Shown piece after piece: positions 1 through 8,255 of a DNA stretch of 45,637 bases (positions are counted from its first letter, which is position 1; each line of letters begins with the position of its first letter). Both the position numbers and the translations under genes were made by a program. Below the pieces are notes generated by a model. The model was given only the letters and a program-made list of their open reading frames with translations, made no database searches and was not told the DNA's origin. Origin of the DNA: MGBC114844 sp910585855 (GTDB lineage: Bacteria > Bacillota > Clostridia > Lachnospirales > Lachnospiraceae); contig CBFFYP010000028.1 in the NCBI GenBank assembly GCA_965646165.1, positions 1-45,637 of the forward strand, written 5' to 3'.

Positions 1-70
1 GAGCAGAAGTCCAAGAACTTCTAACTTTTTTCCAAAGTCACTGCAGTCTGCCCACCGTTTTCGAATCTGG
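1..70 (+). repeat. Family B repeat element, right end only (cut by the window edge)
   Basis: This is the terminal part of a family B element. It holds the block CAGAAGTCCAAGAACTTCT, a CCAAAGTCACTGCAG block and a terminal arm at 44-70. The same block order is seen at the right end of the complete copy at 29451-29767. The terminal arm is the reverse complement, with 25 of 27 positions matching, of the left arm of the element at 45386-45412. The rest of this copy lies outside the window. Confidence 0.7.
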
Positions 71-172
71 CTGTTTCTTGATCCCAGAACAAAAAAAGAA
101 TGGTGTCTAAACTTTGCGGAGGACTTGTTCTGTAATAATGTAATAAAATATAACTTCTACCGCTATTTAGCG

Positions 173-244
173 AGGGGCGGTTTGCTCCTGTCCTTTCTTA
201 GCATTTGGAGCGGAGCAGACAAAGGACAGGAGCAAACTGACTCT
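173..244 (+). repeat. Short hairpin derived from a family B element end
   Basis: Arms 181-196 and 221-236 are perfectly complementary over 16 bp and extend outward to 173/244 with one mismatch and some G-T pairs. The loop holds CTTAGCATTT and a GGAGCGGAGCAGAC block. The reverse complement of that loop matches the inner flank of the family B element at 29451. It looks like a copy that lost its whole centre. The rest of 1-401 holds the edge repeat, a short inverted repeat CAGAACA/TGTTCTG (85-91/126-132), A/T-rich DNA and the promoter at 327-354. I see no gene there. Confidence 0.65.
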
Positions 245-326
245 GGCGTTCGGTGAAAGTATCCTATCTTCAGAAGTCGAATAGAAGATAGAAACAGGAT
301 AAATTTATTTTATTTTTAAGAATGGT

Positions 327-354
327 TTGTGGGAAAGTTGGATTGTGTTATAAT
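327..354 (+). promoter_or_regulatory. Predicted sigma-A promoter for the regulator gene
   Basis: A perfect -10 box TATAAT (349-354) carries a TGT extended -10 directly upstream. A weaker -35 TTGTGG (327-332) sits 16 bp away. The sequence upstream is A/T-rich. The expected start point near 361 gives a leader of about 40 nt before the ATG at 402. It is the best promoter match I found in the window. Confidence 0.65.
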
Positions 355-401
355 AAAAAAGGTATTTAATTAATGTAGAGGTTCTGCTGGAGGAAACAAA
401 T

Positions 402-1187
402 ATGAGAGAAAAAATGATAGATAAGGGGATAGAAGTAGAGGAAAAGAAAGGCAGGGAAGGGGGAGAAAGGCTTTTTATGAAATGTTTTGGGGATTTTTAT
501 GCATCAGCAGAGAAACTGTTAGTTTGGAGAACTAAAAAGTGTGCGGAGCTTTTGGCTTATTTGTTTTCGAGGCAGGGAGAAGGAGTTAGCAGCGTTAAAA
601 TTACAGATATATTGTGGGAAAATAAAAATGCAGGGAGTGCAAAATCATTGTTTTATACGACATTGTCGTATTTGCGCAGGGAGTTGGCACAGGCAGGTTT
701 TCCAGATTTGATAAAAAAGTCAGGGAATTTATATTATTTGGATATAGAAAAGGTGGATTCGGATTATAAGAGAGTCAGTCAGATTATAGAAAAAGGAGAC
801 GATACAAAAATAGGTCAAAAGGAGATAGAGGAACTGGTGACTCTTTATACGGGGAGGTATATGGAGGGAATGGACGGAAGCTGGCTGATAGAGTATCGGG
901 AGGAAATGGAGTGTCGGTATTTAAAAAAGGTTCGGGAATTTTCAAAGAGGCTGATTGAGCGGCAGCAGTATGAGGAAGCGGAACTGCTTTTAAAAAAGGG
1001 GATTTCGATTGATAATTATTCGGAAGCACTGTCTGAGTGGCTGATTATTTGTTACATAAAAATGGGGGAAGGGAAAAAAGCGGTGAAAGAGTATGAGAGA
1101 ATTAAGGAATTGCTGGATACAGAATTTGGTGTAAAGATTAATAAAAATTTAAATAAAGTGTATTTATCATTATTTGAAAGGGAATAG
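402..1187 (+). CDS. SARP/BTAD-family transcriptional regulator
   Basis: A predicted DNA-binding activator. Residues about 25-115 look like an OmpR-type winged helix of the SARP kind: MKCFGDF, then a KKCAELLAYLFSRQGEGV helix block, then ILWEN and a YTTLSYLRREL recognition region. Residues about 120-255 form a bacterial transcriptional activator (BTAD) domain of TPR-like helices. The start at 402 has GGAGG eight bases upstream and lies just behind a good promoter. An internal ATG at 477, before KCFGDF, also has a plausible ribosome site (GAAAGG) and would fit the family length well. The AAA+ ATPase gene follows after 5 bases, so the two are co-transcribed. It is the first gene of the locus and the obvious candidate controller of the CIS operons, but that role is inferred from position. 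No receiver domain is present, so it is not a response regulator. Confidence 0.85.
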   Translation: MREKMIDKGIEVEEKKGREGGERLFMKCFGDFYASAEKLLVWRTKKCAELLAYLFSRQGEGVSSVKITDILWENKNAGSAKSLFYTTLSYLRRELAQAGFPDLIKKSGNLYYLDIEKVDSDYKRVSQIIEKGDDTKIGQKEIEELVTLYTGRYMEGMDGSWLIEYREEMECRYLKKVREFSKRLIERQQYEEAELLLKKGISIDNYSEALSEWLIICYIKMGEGKKAVKEYERIKELLDTEFGVKINKNLNKVYLSLFERE

Positions 1188-1192
1188 AGGAG

Positions 1193-3124
1193 ATGGAAAG
1201 GGACGGCTGGCATACGTTGGTAAGGGAAGAAAAGAATCGTTTTCTTTGTTTTATTGACAGGAAGATAACAAAGGAGTGGGAAGATTTTTTAAGGGCAGAA
1301 GAAACATTTCTTTTGGTAGATCGGGCGGCATATGAAAGGCTTTCTTATTTGGAGAATTTATTTTCTTTGGATGAGTTTGAAGTATATTATCTGCATGTTT
1401 TGCTTTTACCAAAGGTTTGTATAGGGTTTCAATCATTTTATCATTGGCTGGAACATGGAAATTTGCCGATTTCTTTTTCTTTTGTGTGCCGTGTCTATTC
1501 TGCATCAAGCGGAAATTTTGCCGGATATGCATGGTTAAGTAAAAAAAGAACATTGGCTCGATTTTTTTTAGAGGGGAAGGGTATTTATTGGGAGTTAAGA
1601 GAGCGGATTGTGGATTTTTTATTAAAAGGAGAATGGGAAAATCTGCTTTTTTCGGACAGTGTATTTTTTTATTATCCACAAGGAGAGGATTTGCCCTATT
1701 ACGGAAAAAATAAATTGGAAACAGAGGAGTTGTCAAAGGAGAGAAAGGGAATTTTTTGTCTGTATGGCAGAGAGGGGACAGGAAAGAAAAGTGCGGTATG
1801 TCAGTATGAAAGGAAGCAGGATCATATATTGGCAATGCTTTTTTTTGAGGGATTTATAGAACAAAAAGACAGAGCAGAGGAGCTTTTGTTTGAATTGATT
1901 TTGCATCAGGCAGTGGTATGTGTGGCAGATTATCAGGAGCAATGGAGAGAGAACTCTGTTTTTCTGGAATTTTTAAAACAGATATTGGATTTATCAAATT
2001 ATCTCTATCTTCTTTTTTCTTGGGAGGAGTATCCGAAACTGCCTGATATTTGGGTAAAAAAACAGGTTATTTTCTTTGGAGTTCCTTCTGTAAAAGAAAG
2101 AAAAGAACTTTGGCGTTTTATTGTGCAGGAGTATGGTTTGGAGGATTTAGAGGAAGCAGAAAGGCTGGCAGAACGGTTTTTCTTTACTCCAAAACAGATG
2201 CGGCAGGCATCGGAATGGGCGAGTGAGCAGAAGAAAGGAAACGAAAATTTATTAAAGGGATGTTTTTTACAGTTAGAGCATAGTCTTGGAAAAAGAGCAA
2301 AAAAGGTGGAGTGTTTTTATAATTGGGAGGATTTGATTCTTCCAAAACAGCAGATTGATTTTTTAAAGGATGCCTGCAATCAGGTAAAGTATCAGCATCA
2401 GATCTATGAAGTTTGGGGATTTAATCAGAAAATTTCTTATGGAAAAGGGCTGTCTATGTTGTTTTATGGTGCGCCCGGAACAGGAAAAACAATGGCAGCA
2501 GAGATTATTGCAAAGGAAGTCGGACTAGAACTTTATAAGGTCAATCTTCCTTGTATTGTCAGCAAATATATAGGTGAAACCGAAAAAAATTTAAATGAGA
2601 TTTTTGAAGAAGCAGAAAAATCGCAGGGGATTCTTTTTTTTGATGAGGCAGATGTACTGTTTAGTAAGCGTACAGAAGTAAAGGAGGCGAATGACAGATA
2701 TAATAATATGGAGGCTGCTTATTTGTTGCAGAAGATGGAGGAGCATAGTGGCATTGTGATACTGGCAAGCAATTATCAGCAAAATATGGACGAAGCCTTT
2801 AAAAGGCGGATAAAATTTTGTATTGAGTTTCCGCTGCCGGATGCCAGATATCGAAAAAAGATATGGGAGGCAGGTTTTCCAAAGGAACTTCCCCGTGAAA
2901 AAGAGATTGATTTTGAGTTTTTATCAAATCGGTTTCGGCTTTCGGGAAGTCATATTAAAAATGTTATTTTAAATGCGGCGTTTTATGCGGCTTCGGAGAA
3001 AAAAGCGGTAGGAATGAAACAGCTTTTAAAGGCAGTGATTCAGGAATTGGCAAAAAGCGGAAAGGTGGTAACAAAGGAGGAATTGGGAGAGTATTACTGT
3101 TATTTGGAGGATATTTCATTATAG
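1193..3124 (+). CDS. AAA+ ATPase 1, CIS-associated (Afp15-like), double P-loop
   Basis: A 643-residue ATPase with two nucleotide-binding modules. The first P-loop, GREGTGKK (192-199), is degenerate because lysine replaces the Ser/Thr that would bind magnesium. The second is canonical: Walker A GAPGTGKT (426-433), a KYIGETEKN pore-side segment, Walker B ILFFDEAD (D484, E485), sensor-1 region ILASN and paired arginines in AFKRRIKF. Residues 1-190 are a family-specific N-terminal region without a domain I recognise. Afp15/PVC15-type ATPases belong to CIS loci and act in assembly of the particle. Two paralogues lie at 32450 and 36120. The gene starts 5 bases after the regulator stop, and the ribosome site overlaps the upstream stop codon. 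A hairpin element begins 26 bp after the stop codon. Confidence 0.88.
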   Translation: MERDGWHTLVREEKNRFLCFIDRKITKEWEDFLRAEETFLLVDRAAYERLSYLENLFSLDEFEVYYLHVLLLPKVCIGFQSFYHWLEHGNLPISFSFVCRVYSASSGNFAGYAWLSKKRTLARFFLEGKGIYWELRERIVDFLLKGEWENLLFSDSVFFYYPQGEDLPYYGKNKLETEELSKERKGIFCLYGREGTGKKSAVCQYERKQDHILAMLFFEGFIEQKDRAEELLFELILHQAVVCVADYQEQWRENSVFLEFLKQILDLSNYLYLLFSWEEYPKLPDIWVKKQVIFFGVPSVKERKELWRFIVQEYGLEDLEEAERLAERFFFTPKQMRQASEWASEQKKGNENLLKGCFLQLEHSLGKRAKKVECFYNWEDLILPKQQIDFLKDACNQVKYQHQIYEVWGFNQKISYGKGLSMLFYGAPGTGKTMAAEIIAKEVGLELYKVNLPCIVSKYIGETEKNLNEIFEEAEKSQGILFFDEADVLFSKRTEVKEANDRYNNMEAAYLLQKMEEHSGIVILASNYQQNMDEAFKRRIKFCIEFPLPDARYRKKIWEAGFPKELPREKEIDFEFLSNRFRLSGSHIKNVILNAAFYAASEKKAVGMKQLLKAVIQELAKSGKVVTKEELGEYYCYLEDISL

Positions 3125-3150
3125 GTATTTTTAGGGGTTTCAGTGAGGAC

Positions 3151-3291
3151 GCCGAAAGCCAAAGGGAGTGCTATTCCGGGCCCGCTTGCGCTTAGCATTT
3201 CCTCGTAGCGGACACATAAGGTGCTAAAAGACAGCACCTAAGTGCCGACGGGAAATGATGACCCTGCATAGCACTCCCTTTGGCTTTCGGC
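3151..3291 (+). repeat. Family A hairpin element, copy 1
   Basis: Terminal arms of 24 bp (3151-3174 and 3268-3291) are perfect reverse complements. Inside are ATTTCC and GGAAAT facing each other, and an apical hairpin AGGTGCT/AGCACCT around 3218-3240. The same block order recurs in five other copies with different but still paired arms. It begins 26 bp after the ATPase 1 stop codon. No T-tract follows, so it is not a standard intrinsic terminator. The remainder of the 3125-3477 gap is A/T-rich and shows no gene. Confidence 0.9.
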
Positions 3292-3477
3292 TGTATGTTC
3301 CAGAATGAAAGAATTATAGATAAAATGCAGGTTGCAACGTTCTATATTAAGAGAATATGAAAAAAATAAGAAAGGAAAATATTACTGTAAAACGAGTAAC
3401 AAAATAAAAAGTGAGAAAAAACTTTTGAAACATAAAAGTTTATAACTTTTTAAAAGTTTTTAGTAACGGCAATTTGA

Positions 3478-4110
3478 ATGGAATATGAAAAATATCAAAA
3501 GAATTCCAATGCCAGACTTAGGGAGCGGGAAACTTCAAAAAAGGGTATGGCTGGTTATACCGAGCGGGAGAAAGAAAAAAAGGAACATGCGGTTTCAAAA
3601 GAAGTGATGCGCTTAGAAAGTGGGGAAGGCATAATATCATTTGGAGTGAATCGAAAAAAAGAGGTTACTTTTGCTGTTTCTTCAAATAAACAGGGAGAAT
3701 TACAAGAAGATAGAAAAGAAGTTCATATGGATACTGCAAAGCATCATAAACTAAAAGGAGGACATTTTTATACCAATACACATAATGAACAAAAAAGTGC
3801 ATTGGTGTATAAAGAAAAAGCAGAGAAACAGCCGACTCTTTTGTTAAAACGAGTAAAACAAGCTTTAAAGGAAAAGAAAAATGAACCGGCAGACAGGGTA
3901 ATGCCTTTTTTTCCTCAGACACAGATAGGAAAAGAAGAAAAGAAGTGGAGAGAGAAAGAACAATATTTGGAGAAAAATCTAGAAAAGACACGGGAGAGGC
4001 TGCAGGAGGTTATGCGGAAACTGCAGTTAGAGGATGGGCAGATGTGGATTTTTTTAGCAGAAGAGGAGAAAGAAAAGGATGGGGAGGATGAGGATAAACC
4101 TGTTAAATAG
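3478..4110 (+). CDS. Hypothetical protein, highly charged, possible coiled-coil C-terminus
   Basis: I do not recognise this 210-residue protein. It is very rich in Lys, Glu and Arg, has no signal peptide or membrane segment, and contains a less charged central stretch around residues 45-65 (GIISFGVNRKKEVTFAVSS). Residues about 155-200 (KWREKEQYLEKNLEKTRERL and after) are likely helical or coiled coil, and the C-terminus is acidic. The ATG at 3478 follows a stop codon and has no clear ribosome site. The ATG at 3547 (MAGYTERE) is an alternative with a weak AAAAGGG. It sits between ATPase 1 and the sheath operon with a hairpin element on each side. By analogy with the pairs behind ATPases 2 and 3 it might be a cargo or an accessory protein, but nothing in the sequence proves this. 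Confidence 0.6.
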   Translation: MEYEKYQKNSNARLRERETSKKGMAGYTEREKEKKEHAVSKEVMRLESGEGIISFGVNRKKEVTFAVSSNKQGELQEDRKEVHMDTAKHHKLKGGHFYTNTHNEQKSALVYKEKAEKQPTLLLKRVKQALKEKKNEPADRVMPFFPQTQIGKEEKKWREKEQYLEKNLEKTRERLQEVMRKLQLEDGQMWIFLAEEEKEKDGEDEDKPVK

Positions 4111-4141
4111 AATAAAGGTTTTGTTTTTGGTGGAGAGGACA

Positions 4142-4279
4142 CTAAAATCCGAAGGAAGGTCTGCACCGGGCTCGCTCTCGCTTAGCATTTTCTCGTAGCG
4201 GACACTAAGGCACTAAAGTACAGTGCCTAAGTGCCGACGGAAAATGATGACCCTTTGCAGACCTTCCTTCGGATTTTAG
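4142..4279 (+). repeat. Family A hairpin element, copy 2
   Basis: The 24-bp arms (4142-4165 and 4256-4279) pair perfectly but differ from copy 1 at many positions. They carry AAAATCCGAAGGAAGG where other copies carry AAAGCCGAAGGGAG. The apical hairpin is GGCACT/AGTGCC where copy 1 has GGTGCT/AGCACC, so both stems show compensatory change. It lies 31 bp after the stop codon of the charged orphan gene. Confidence 0.9.
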
Positions 4280-4496
4280 CTACGTATTTCCATCAAAAAA
4301 TAGGGTAGCTGTACAAATCTGTTACAAACATTTCTAATAAAAATATTTGGCTGTAATTTCTAAGAAAGGTTAGATAATTTGCATGGAAGATTGTTTCGTA
4401 GTTTGTAACATTATCATAAATAAAAGTTGGTATTTTTATAGTAATGGAAAGAATAGAAAGAAACAGCCAGAAGCGGGGGTCTATGGGGTGTATACA

Positions 4497-4637
4497 GCCG
4501 AAAGCCGAAGGGAGTGCTATGCAGGGTCATCATTTCCCGTCGGCACTTAGGTGCTGTTTTTTAGCACCTTATGTGTCCGCTACGAGGAAATGCTAAGCGC
4601 AAGCGGGCCCGGAATAGCACTCCCTTCGGCTTTCGGC
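4497..4637 (-). repeat. Family A hairpin element, copy 3 (reverse orientation)
   Basis: Perfect 24-bp arms at 4497-4520 and 4614-4637. The internal blocks run in the opposite order to the other five copies, so this copy points away from the sheath gene. Copies 2 and 3 face each other across about 220 bp of A/T-rich DNA (4280-4496) in which I see no gene. Between 4638 and the sheath start is A/T-rich DNA with a TATGAT box at 4730-4735, a possible -10 with a poor -35. Confidence 0.9.
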
Positions 4638-4801
4638 GTCCGGGTAATTTTAAAATTTTTGGGGAATAGGTAAAAAAAATGGTGAAAAAGGGTTTTTTTT
4701 AGGGAATGTTTAGAAATTGTTAAGATCGATATGATAGTATTTGGTAGGATAGTAAGAAATTGTAACTTTAGAAACAGTTTTGCAGAAAGAGCAGACAATA
4801 T

Positions 4802-4831
4802 ATGGAATACAGAAAGGAGGTATCCAGTTAG
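4802..4831 (+). promoter_or_regulatory. Strong ribosome site inside a possible 9-codon leader ahead of the sheath gene
   Basis: AAAGGAGG at 4813-4820 is one of the best Shine-Dalgarno matches in the window, yet no ATG, GTG or TTG lies 5-10 bases downstream in the sheath frame. The codon there is TTA (4828). An out-of-frame ATG at 4802 opens a 9-codon frame that ends in TAG at 4829-4831 and contains the ribosome site. It may be a leader, or a decayed or unusual start of the sheath gene. Confidence 0.3.
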
Positions 4832-4872
4832 CAGACAAAAGAAATTTTGTTGAGAGTGCGGGCTGGAAAAAT

Positions 4873-6612
4873 ATGGCAGAATATTTATCACCGGGTGTTT
4901 ATGTGGAAGAATTTGAATCAGGTGGTAAACCGATGGAAGGCGTAAGTACAAGTACAGCGGGATTGATTGGACTTGCAGAACGTGGACCAATAGAGGGTTT
5001 ACCACAGCTTGTAACAAGTTTTGCGGATTTTAAAAGAAAATATGGAAGCTATCTTTCCGAAAATGAGTATGGAACGTATCGTTTTCTTGCATATGCAGTA
5101 GAGCATTTTTTCATCAATGGTGGGGCACGCTGCTTTATTTCCCGTGTAGCACCAAAGGATGCAAAATGTGCAGTGGGATATGCTCCGACAGAGGATAAAG
5201 CAGTTATGAAATTAACTGCAAAGAATCCGGGTAAGTGGGGAGATGGTGTTCGTGCCGTGATTACTCCTTCTAGTAAGGCAAAGACGCAGGTATTAGAAGT
5301 AATAGAGGGTGCTGCAGGAAAGCAATATAAAGTGAAAAATGCAGCAGGTTTTTGTCCAGGGGATGTAGTTGTATTTACAGATAAAAAGGCAACGGTATAT
5401 AATCGTGTAATAAAGAGTCATGATAATATTTTGGAATTTGCAGAGGAATTTACACAAGATATAGTGGATACTGGACTTTTGCCGGTAAAAACACTGTCAA
5501 CCTGTGAATTTAATATGGAAGTAAAGTTTGACGATCAGGTGGAATTGTTTGAAAATGTATCGTTTAATATTGAGGCATCTAATTTTATTACCAAAAAGAC
5601 AGCTAAATCTGATTTGGTAGTAGTGGAGTATGTAGGGACTGATTCTGCATCGGTTGTTTCTCCGTTTGAAGAGATATGCGGCAAAGAAGGAGAAGCATTG
5701 TTTACCATTTCGTTACTGAATGGTTCAAATGGTTCGGTAGCTAATATTTCTGCAGCAGATTTTATCGGAGAAGATAACGGAGCAGGAAAACGTTCTGGTA
5801 TTCAGTCTTTCCTTGACAATGATATGGTATCGATTATGGCAGTTCCGGGAGTGACCGATCCGAATGTACAACTGACGCTGGTTGCACACTGTGAAGGATT
5901 GGGAAGTCGTTTTGCTGTATTGGATATGCCAAAGGATGCAAAGAAGATTGATGATATTTTAATGCATAGAGATATTTTTGATTCGGAATATGCCGCACTG
6001 TATCATCCTTGGCTGGAAGTATTTGATCCGCTGGATAAAAAGAATCTTGCGATTCCGCCTTCTGGATCGGTAATTGGTATTTACGCTAGAAGTGATAATA
6101 CCAGAGGAGTACATAAAGCTCCGGCAAATGAAACGGTACGTGCTTGTGTTGGATTAGACTGTCAGTTTAATAAGGGCGAACAGGATATTTTAAATCCAAA
6201 GGGTGTTAATTTAATTCGTTCTTTCCCGGGAATGGGAATCCGAGTATGGGGTGCAAGAACCGTAAGCAGCAATGCTAGTTGGAAATATGTCAATGTAAGA
6301 AGATTGTTTATTTTTATCGAGGAGTCAATTAAGGTAAATACAAATTGGGCTGTATTTGAGCCAAATGATGAAGTACTTTGGGTTCGGGTAAAGAGAACGA
6401 TTGATGTATTTTTAACAGGACTTTGGAGAAACGGTTATCTGGCAGGTACTGCTACAAGTGAAGCATTTTTTGTAAATATCGGCAGAGAAACGATGAGTCA
6501 GGATGATATTGATAACGGAAGATTAGTATGTGTAATTGGGGTTGCACCTGTGAAACCGGCTGAATTCGTTATCTTTAGAATTTCTCAGAAAACAAGTGAT
6601 TCGGCAGAGTAG
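4873..6612 (+). CDS. Contractile tail sheath protein
   Basis: The protein that polymerises into the contractile outer cylinder of the CIS. The N-terminus MAEYLSPGVYVEEFESG with GVSTSTAGLIG is the classic sheath start. The C-terminal third holds the conserved lines NLIRSFPGMGIRVWGARTVS, YVNVRRLFIFIEESI and the ending CVIGVAPVKPAEFVIFRISQ. I chose ATG 4873 (579 residues) by family fit. The frame is open upstream to a TTG at 4780, but the added 31 residues do not look like a sheath N-terminus. Only one sheath gene is present, whereas Afp and PVC have three. The tube gene follows after 21 bases. Sheath and tube are needed in many copies, and the terminator at 7101-7140 lies just behind them. Confidence 0.95.
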   Translation: MAEYLSPGVYVEEFESGGKPMEGVSTSTAGLIGLAERGPIEGLPQLVTSFADFKRKYGSYLSENEYGTYRFLAYAVEHFFINGGARCFISRVAPKDAKCAVGYAPTEDKAVMKLTAKNPGKWGDGVRAVITPSSKAKTQVLEVIEGAAGKQYKVKNAAGFCPGDVVVFTDKKATVYNRVIKSHDNILEFAEEFTQDIVDTGLLPVKTLSTCEFNMEVKFDDQVELFENVSFNIEASNFITKKTAKSDLVVVEYVGTDSASVVSPFEEICGKEGEALFTISLLNGSNGSVANISAADFIGEDNGAGKRSGIQSFLDNDMVSIMAVPGVTDPNVQLTLVAHCEGLGSRFAVLDMPKDAKKIDDILMHRDIFDSEYAALYHPWLEVFDPLDKKNLAIPPSGSVIGIYARSDNTRGVHKAPANETVRACVGLDCQFNKGEQDILNPKGVNLIRSFPGMGIRVWGARTVSSNASWKYVNVRRLFIFIEESIKVNTNWAVFEPNDEVLWVRVKRTIDVFLTGLWRNGYLAGTATSEAFFVNIGRETMSQDDIDNGRLVCVIGVAPVKPAEFVIFRISQKTSDSAE

Positions 6613-6633
6613 GAAGGAGAGAGGTGTTAATTA

Positions 6634-7059
6634 ATGGCTGGTTATCCACATGGAAAGTTTCGGTATAAAGTTGAAATTGATGGTTTAGAGGCAGGAGGAT
6701 TTTCAGAGGTTTCGGGATTTGATGCATCAATCGATGTAATTGAATACCGGGAAGGAGATATGGTACAAACTCCTATGAAACTTCCGGGGCTTAAAAAATA
6801 TGGGAATATTACATTAAAGCAGGGCGTAGCAGACAGTGATGTACTGTATCAGTGGATGGTGCTTGGAATTGAAGGAGAAGTGGATCGAAAGACGATTACG
6901 ATTACTTTAATCAATAGTGCAGGGGATGATGCGGCATCTTGGCAGGTAATCAATGCATGGCCTACAAAGTATACTGCTCCTGATTTTAATGCAACTTCAT
7001 CGGAAGTAGCGATTGAATCTTTAGAAATTGCACATGAAGGAATGACACGAGTATCTTAA
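6634..7059 (+). CDS. Tail tube protein (gp19/Afp1-like)
   Basis: A 141-residue inner tube subunit of the T4 gp19/Hcp fold group. Family hallmarks are the start MAGYPHGKFRYKVEIDG, the segment GGFSEVSGFDASIDVIEYREG, the PGLKKYGNITLKQGV strand pair and the ending SLEIAHEGMTRVS. A clear ribosome site (GGAAGGAGAGAGG) precedes the ATG. Hexameric rings of this protein form the tube that is driven out on contraction. It directly follows the sheath gene, and the intrinsic terminator begins 41 bases after its stop codon. Confidence 0.95.
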   Translation: MAGYPHGKFRYKVEIDGLEAGGFSEVSGFDASIDVIEYREGDMVQTPMKLPGLKKYGNITLKQGVADSDVLYQWMVLGIEGEVDRKTITITLINSAGDDAASWQVINAWPTKYTAPDFNATSSEVAIESLEIAHEGMTRVS

Positions 7060-7100
7060 TACGGTTGATGTAGGGGGACTTAAAGCACCTGCGTGATCGG

Positions 7101-7140
7101 GAGAAGAAGGTAGCAGGATGCTGATCTTCTTCTCTTTTTT
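7101..7140 (+). terminator. Intrinsic terminator behind sheath and tube genes
   Basis: A 9-bp stem GAGAAGAAG (7101-7109) and CTTCTTCTC (7126-7134) is followed directly by TTTTTT (7135-7140). It lies between the tube gene and the assembly genes, in a 124-bp gap with no clear new promoter. Partial termination here would give more sheath and tube than baseplate and tape-measure mRNA. That dosage role is inference. Confidence 0.75.
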
Positions 7141-7183
7141 CAAAGTAGATAAAAAAGTAAAAAGTGAGAGGGAATGAGATAGC

Positions 7184-7552
7184 ATGGGATTTCAGACAGA
7201 ATTTACATTTGTACTTCCTAGAGGTTATATGGACGAGTATGGAGAACTGCACAAAGAAGGAGTTATGCGTTTAGCAAATGCAGCGGATGAAATTCTTCCG
7301 TTAAAAGATCCTAGAGTGCAGCAGAATCCGGGATATCTTACGATTATTTTATTAGCCAGAGTGGTAACTCGGTTAGGGTCGCTTCCGGCTGTAGATACCA
7401 AGACGATTGAAAAGCTGTTTACTATGGATTTGGCTTATCTGCAGGATTTTTATCAGCGGATCAATACAATGGAAATGCCAAAATATAAGGGAGTTTGTCC
7501 TCACTGCGGGAAAGAAATTGAGATTCCTGTAAATTTTATGGAAGCCGGGTGA
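7184..7552 (+). CDS. CIS/phage tail assembly chaperone-like protein
   Basis: A 122-residue protein with the pattern of the small T4 baseplate/tail assembly proteins that accompany CIS tube genes: FTFVLPRGYMDEYGELHKEG, then VMRLANAADEILPLKDPRVQ, PGYLTIILLARVVTRLGSL and a helical segment. The C-terminus carries one CPHCG motif near residues 106-110. That could bind zinc if paired across a dimer. The start has a GAGGGAATGAG ribosome region. The stop overlaps the start of the next small gene, so the two are translationally coupled. A role as chaperone for tape measure or hub is known for phage proteins at this map position and is inferred here. Confidence 0.75.
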   Translation: MGFQTEFTFVLPRGYMDEYGELHKEGVMRLANAADEILPLKDPRVQQNPGYLTIILLARVVTRLGSLPAVDTKTIEKLFTMDLAYLQDFYQRINTMEMPKYKGVCPHCGKEIEIPVNFMEAG

Positions 7553-7731
7553 TGCAGTTATATCCGGCAGATAAGATTTATGAAGAAGCCGCTTTTATTG
7601 GATATTATATGCATTGGAGTCATGATGAAATTATATCGATGTCTCATATGGAACGGATTCGATGGTGTAAGGAAATATCAAAGATCAATAGTAAATTAAA
7701 TGATGAACCGAAAAATGTATTTGATATCTAA
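7549..7731 (+). CDS. Small DUF6760-like tail protein
   Basis: A 60-residue protein of the pattern YPADKIYEEAAFIGYYMHW, then DEIISMSHMERIRWCKEIS and INSKLND. I recognise this from small proteins next to CIS and phage tail assembly genes (DUF6760-like), from memory. The start is the GTG at 7549 or the ATG at 7552. Either overlaps the stop of the previous gene (TGATG), a typical coupling arrangement for paired tail chaperones. It is mostly helical and has no membrane segment. Its function is unknown to me, and its position between the two tube genes suggests an assembly role. Confidence 0.75.
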   Translation: MMQLYPADKIYEEAAFIGYYMHWSHDEIISMSHMERIRWCKEISKINSKLNDEPKNVFDI

Positions 7732-7787
7732 GGAACAGTTTATTGGATAGGATTTCGATGGTTTGGTTGCAGAAAGGATAAGAGAAA

Positions 7788-8216
7788 ATGGCAGCACATG
7801 ATGAATTGATTATGAATAACCGTTTTTTGGTATATATTGGTATGCATAAACTTTCTTTTGCGAAGGTAAGCGGAATCAGTCAGGAGATGGCAAAAGAGAT
7901 TTATGCAGAAGGCGGAAGCAACCATGATCCTTATGTATTGACTACTCCGATAGAAAAGATGCAGACGCTGCGGTTTGAGCGGGGACTGCAGATAAACAGC
8001 AGAGTATCAAATAAAATTGTACCCGGTATGTTTATTCCTTATATTGAGGTGATTGTAAAAGATCAAAAGGGAAAAAGACCTCTTTATGAATATTGTGTAG
8101 TGGGAGCATATGTGACAAAATGGGAAGTCAGTACATTGGACGCATCAGAGGGAAGAGTAATTATAGAAACCTTTGAAGTAGAACATTCCAGTATGGAAAA
8201 GGTTTGTCTGACGTAA
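7788..8216 (+). CDS. Second tail tube protein (Afp5-like, tube initiator)
   Basis: A 142-residue gp19-type tube protein, divergent from the one at 6634. It has NNRFLVYIGMHKLSFAKVSG at the N-terminus, a central KMQTLRFERGLQ strand and the C-terminal pattern VIIETFEVEHSSMEKV. Afp-type systems carry one major tube protein and one or two minor ones that start the tube on the baseplate hub. Its place next to the tape-measure and baseplate genes fits that minor role. The start is ATG 7788 behind AAAGGATAAGAGAAA. The tape-measure gene follows after 39 bases. Confidence 0.9.
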   Translation: MAAHDELIMNNRFLVYIGMHKLSFAKVSGISQEMAKEIYAEGGSNHDPYVLTTPIEKMQTLRFERGLQINSRVSNKIVPGMFIPYIEVIVKDQKGKRPLYEYCVVGAYVTKWEVSTLDASEGRVIIETFEVEHSSMEKVCLT

Positions 8217-8255
8217 AAGATTTGGTAAAAAGAGAGAAGTGGCAGGTGAAGAACA

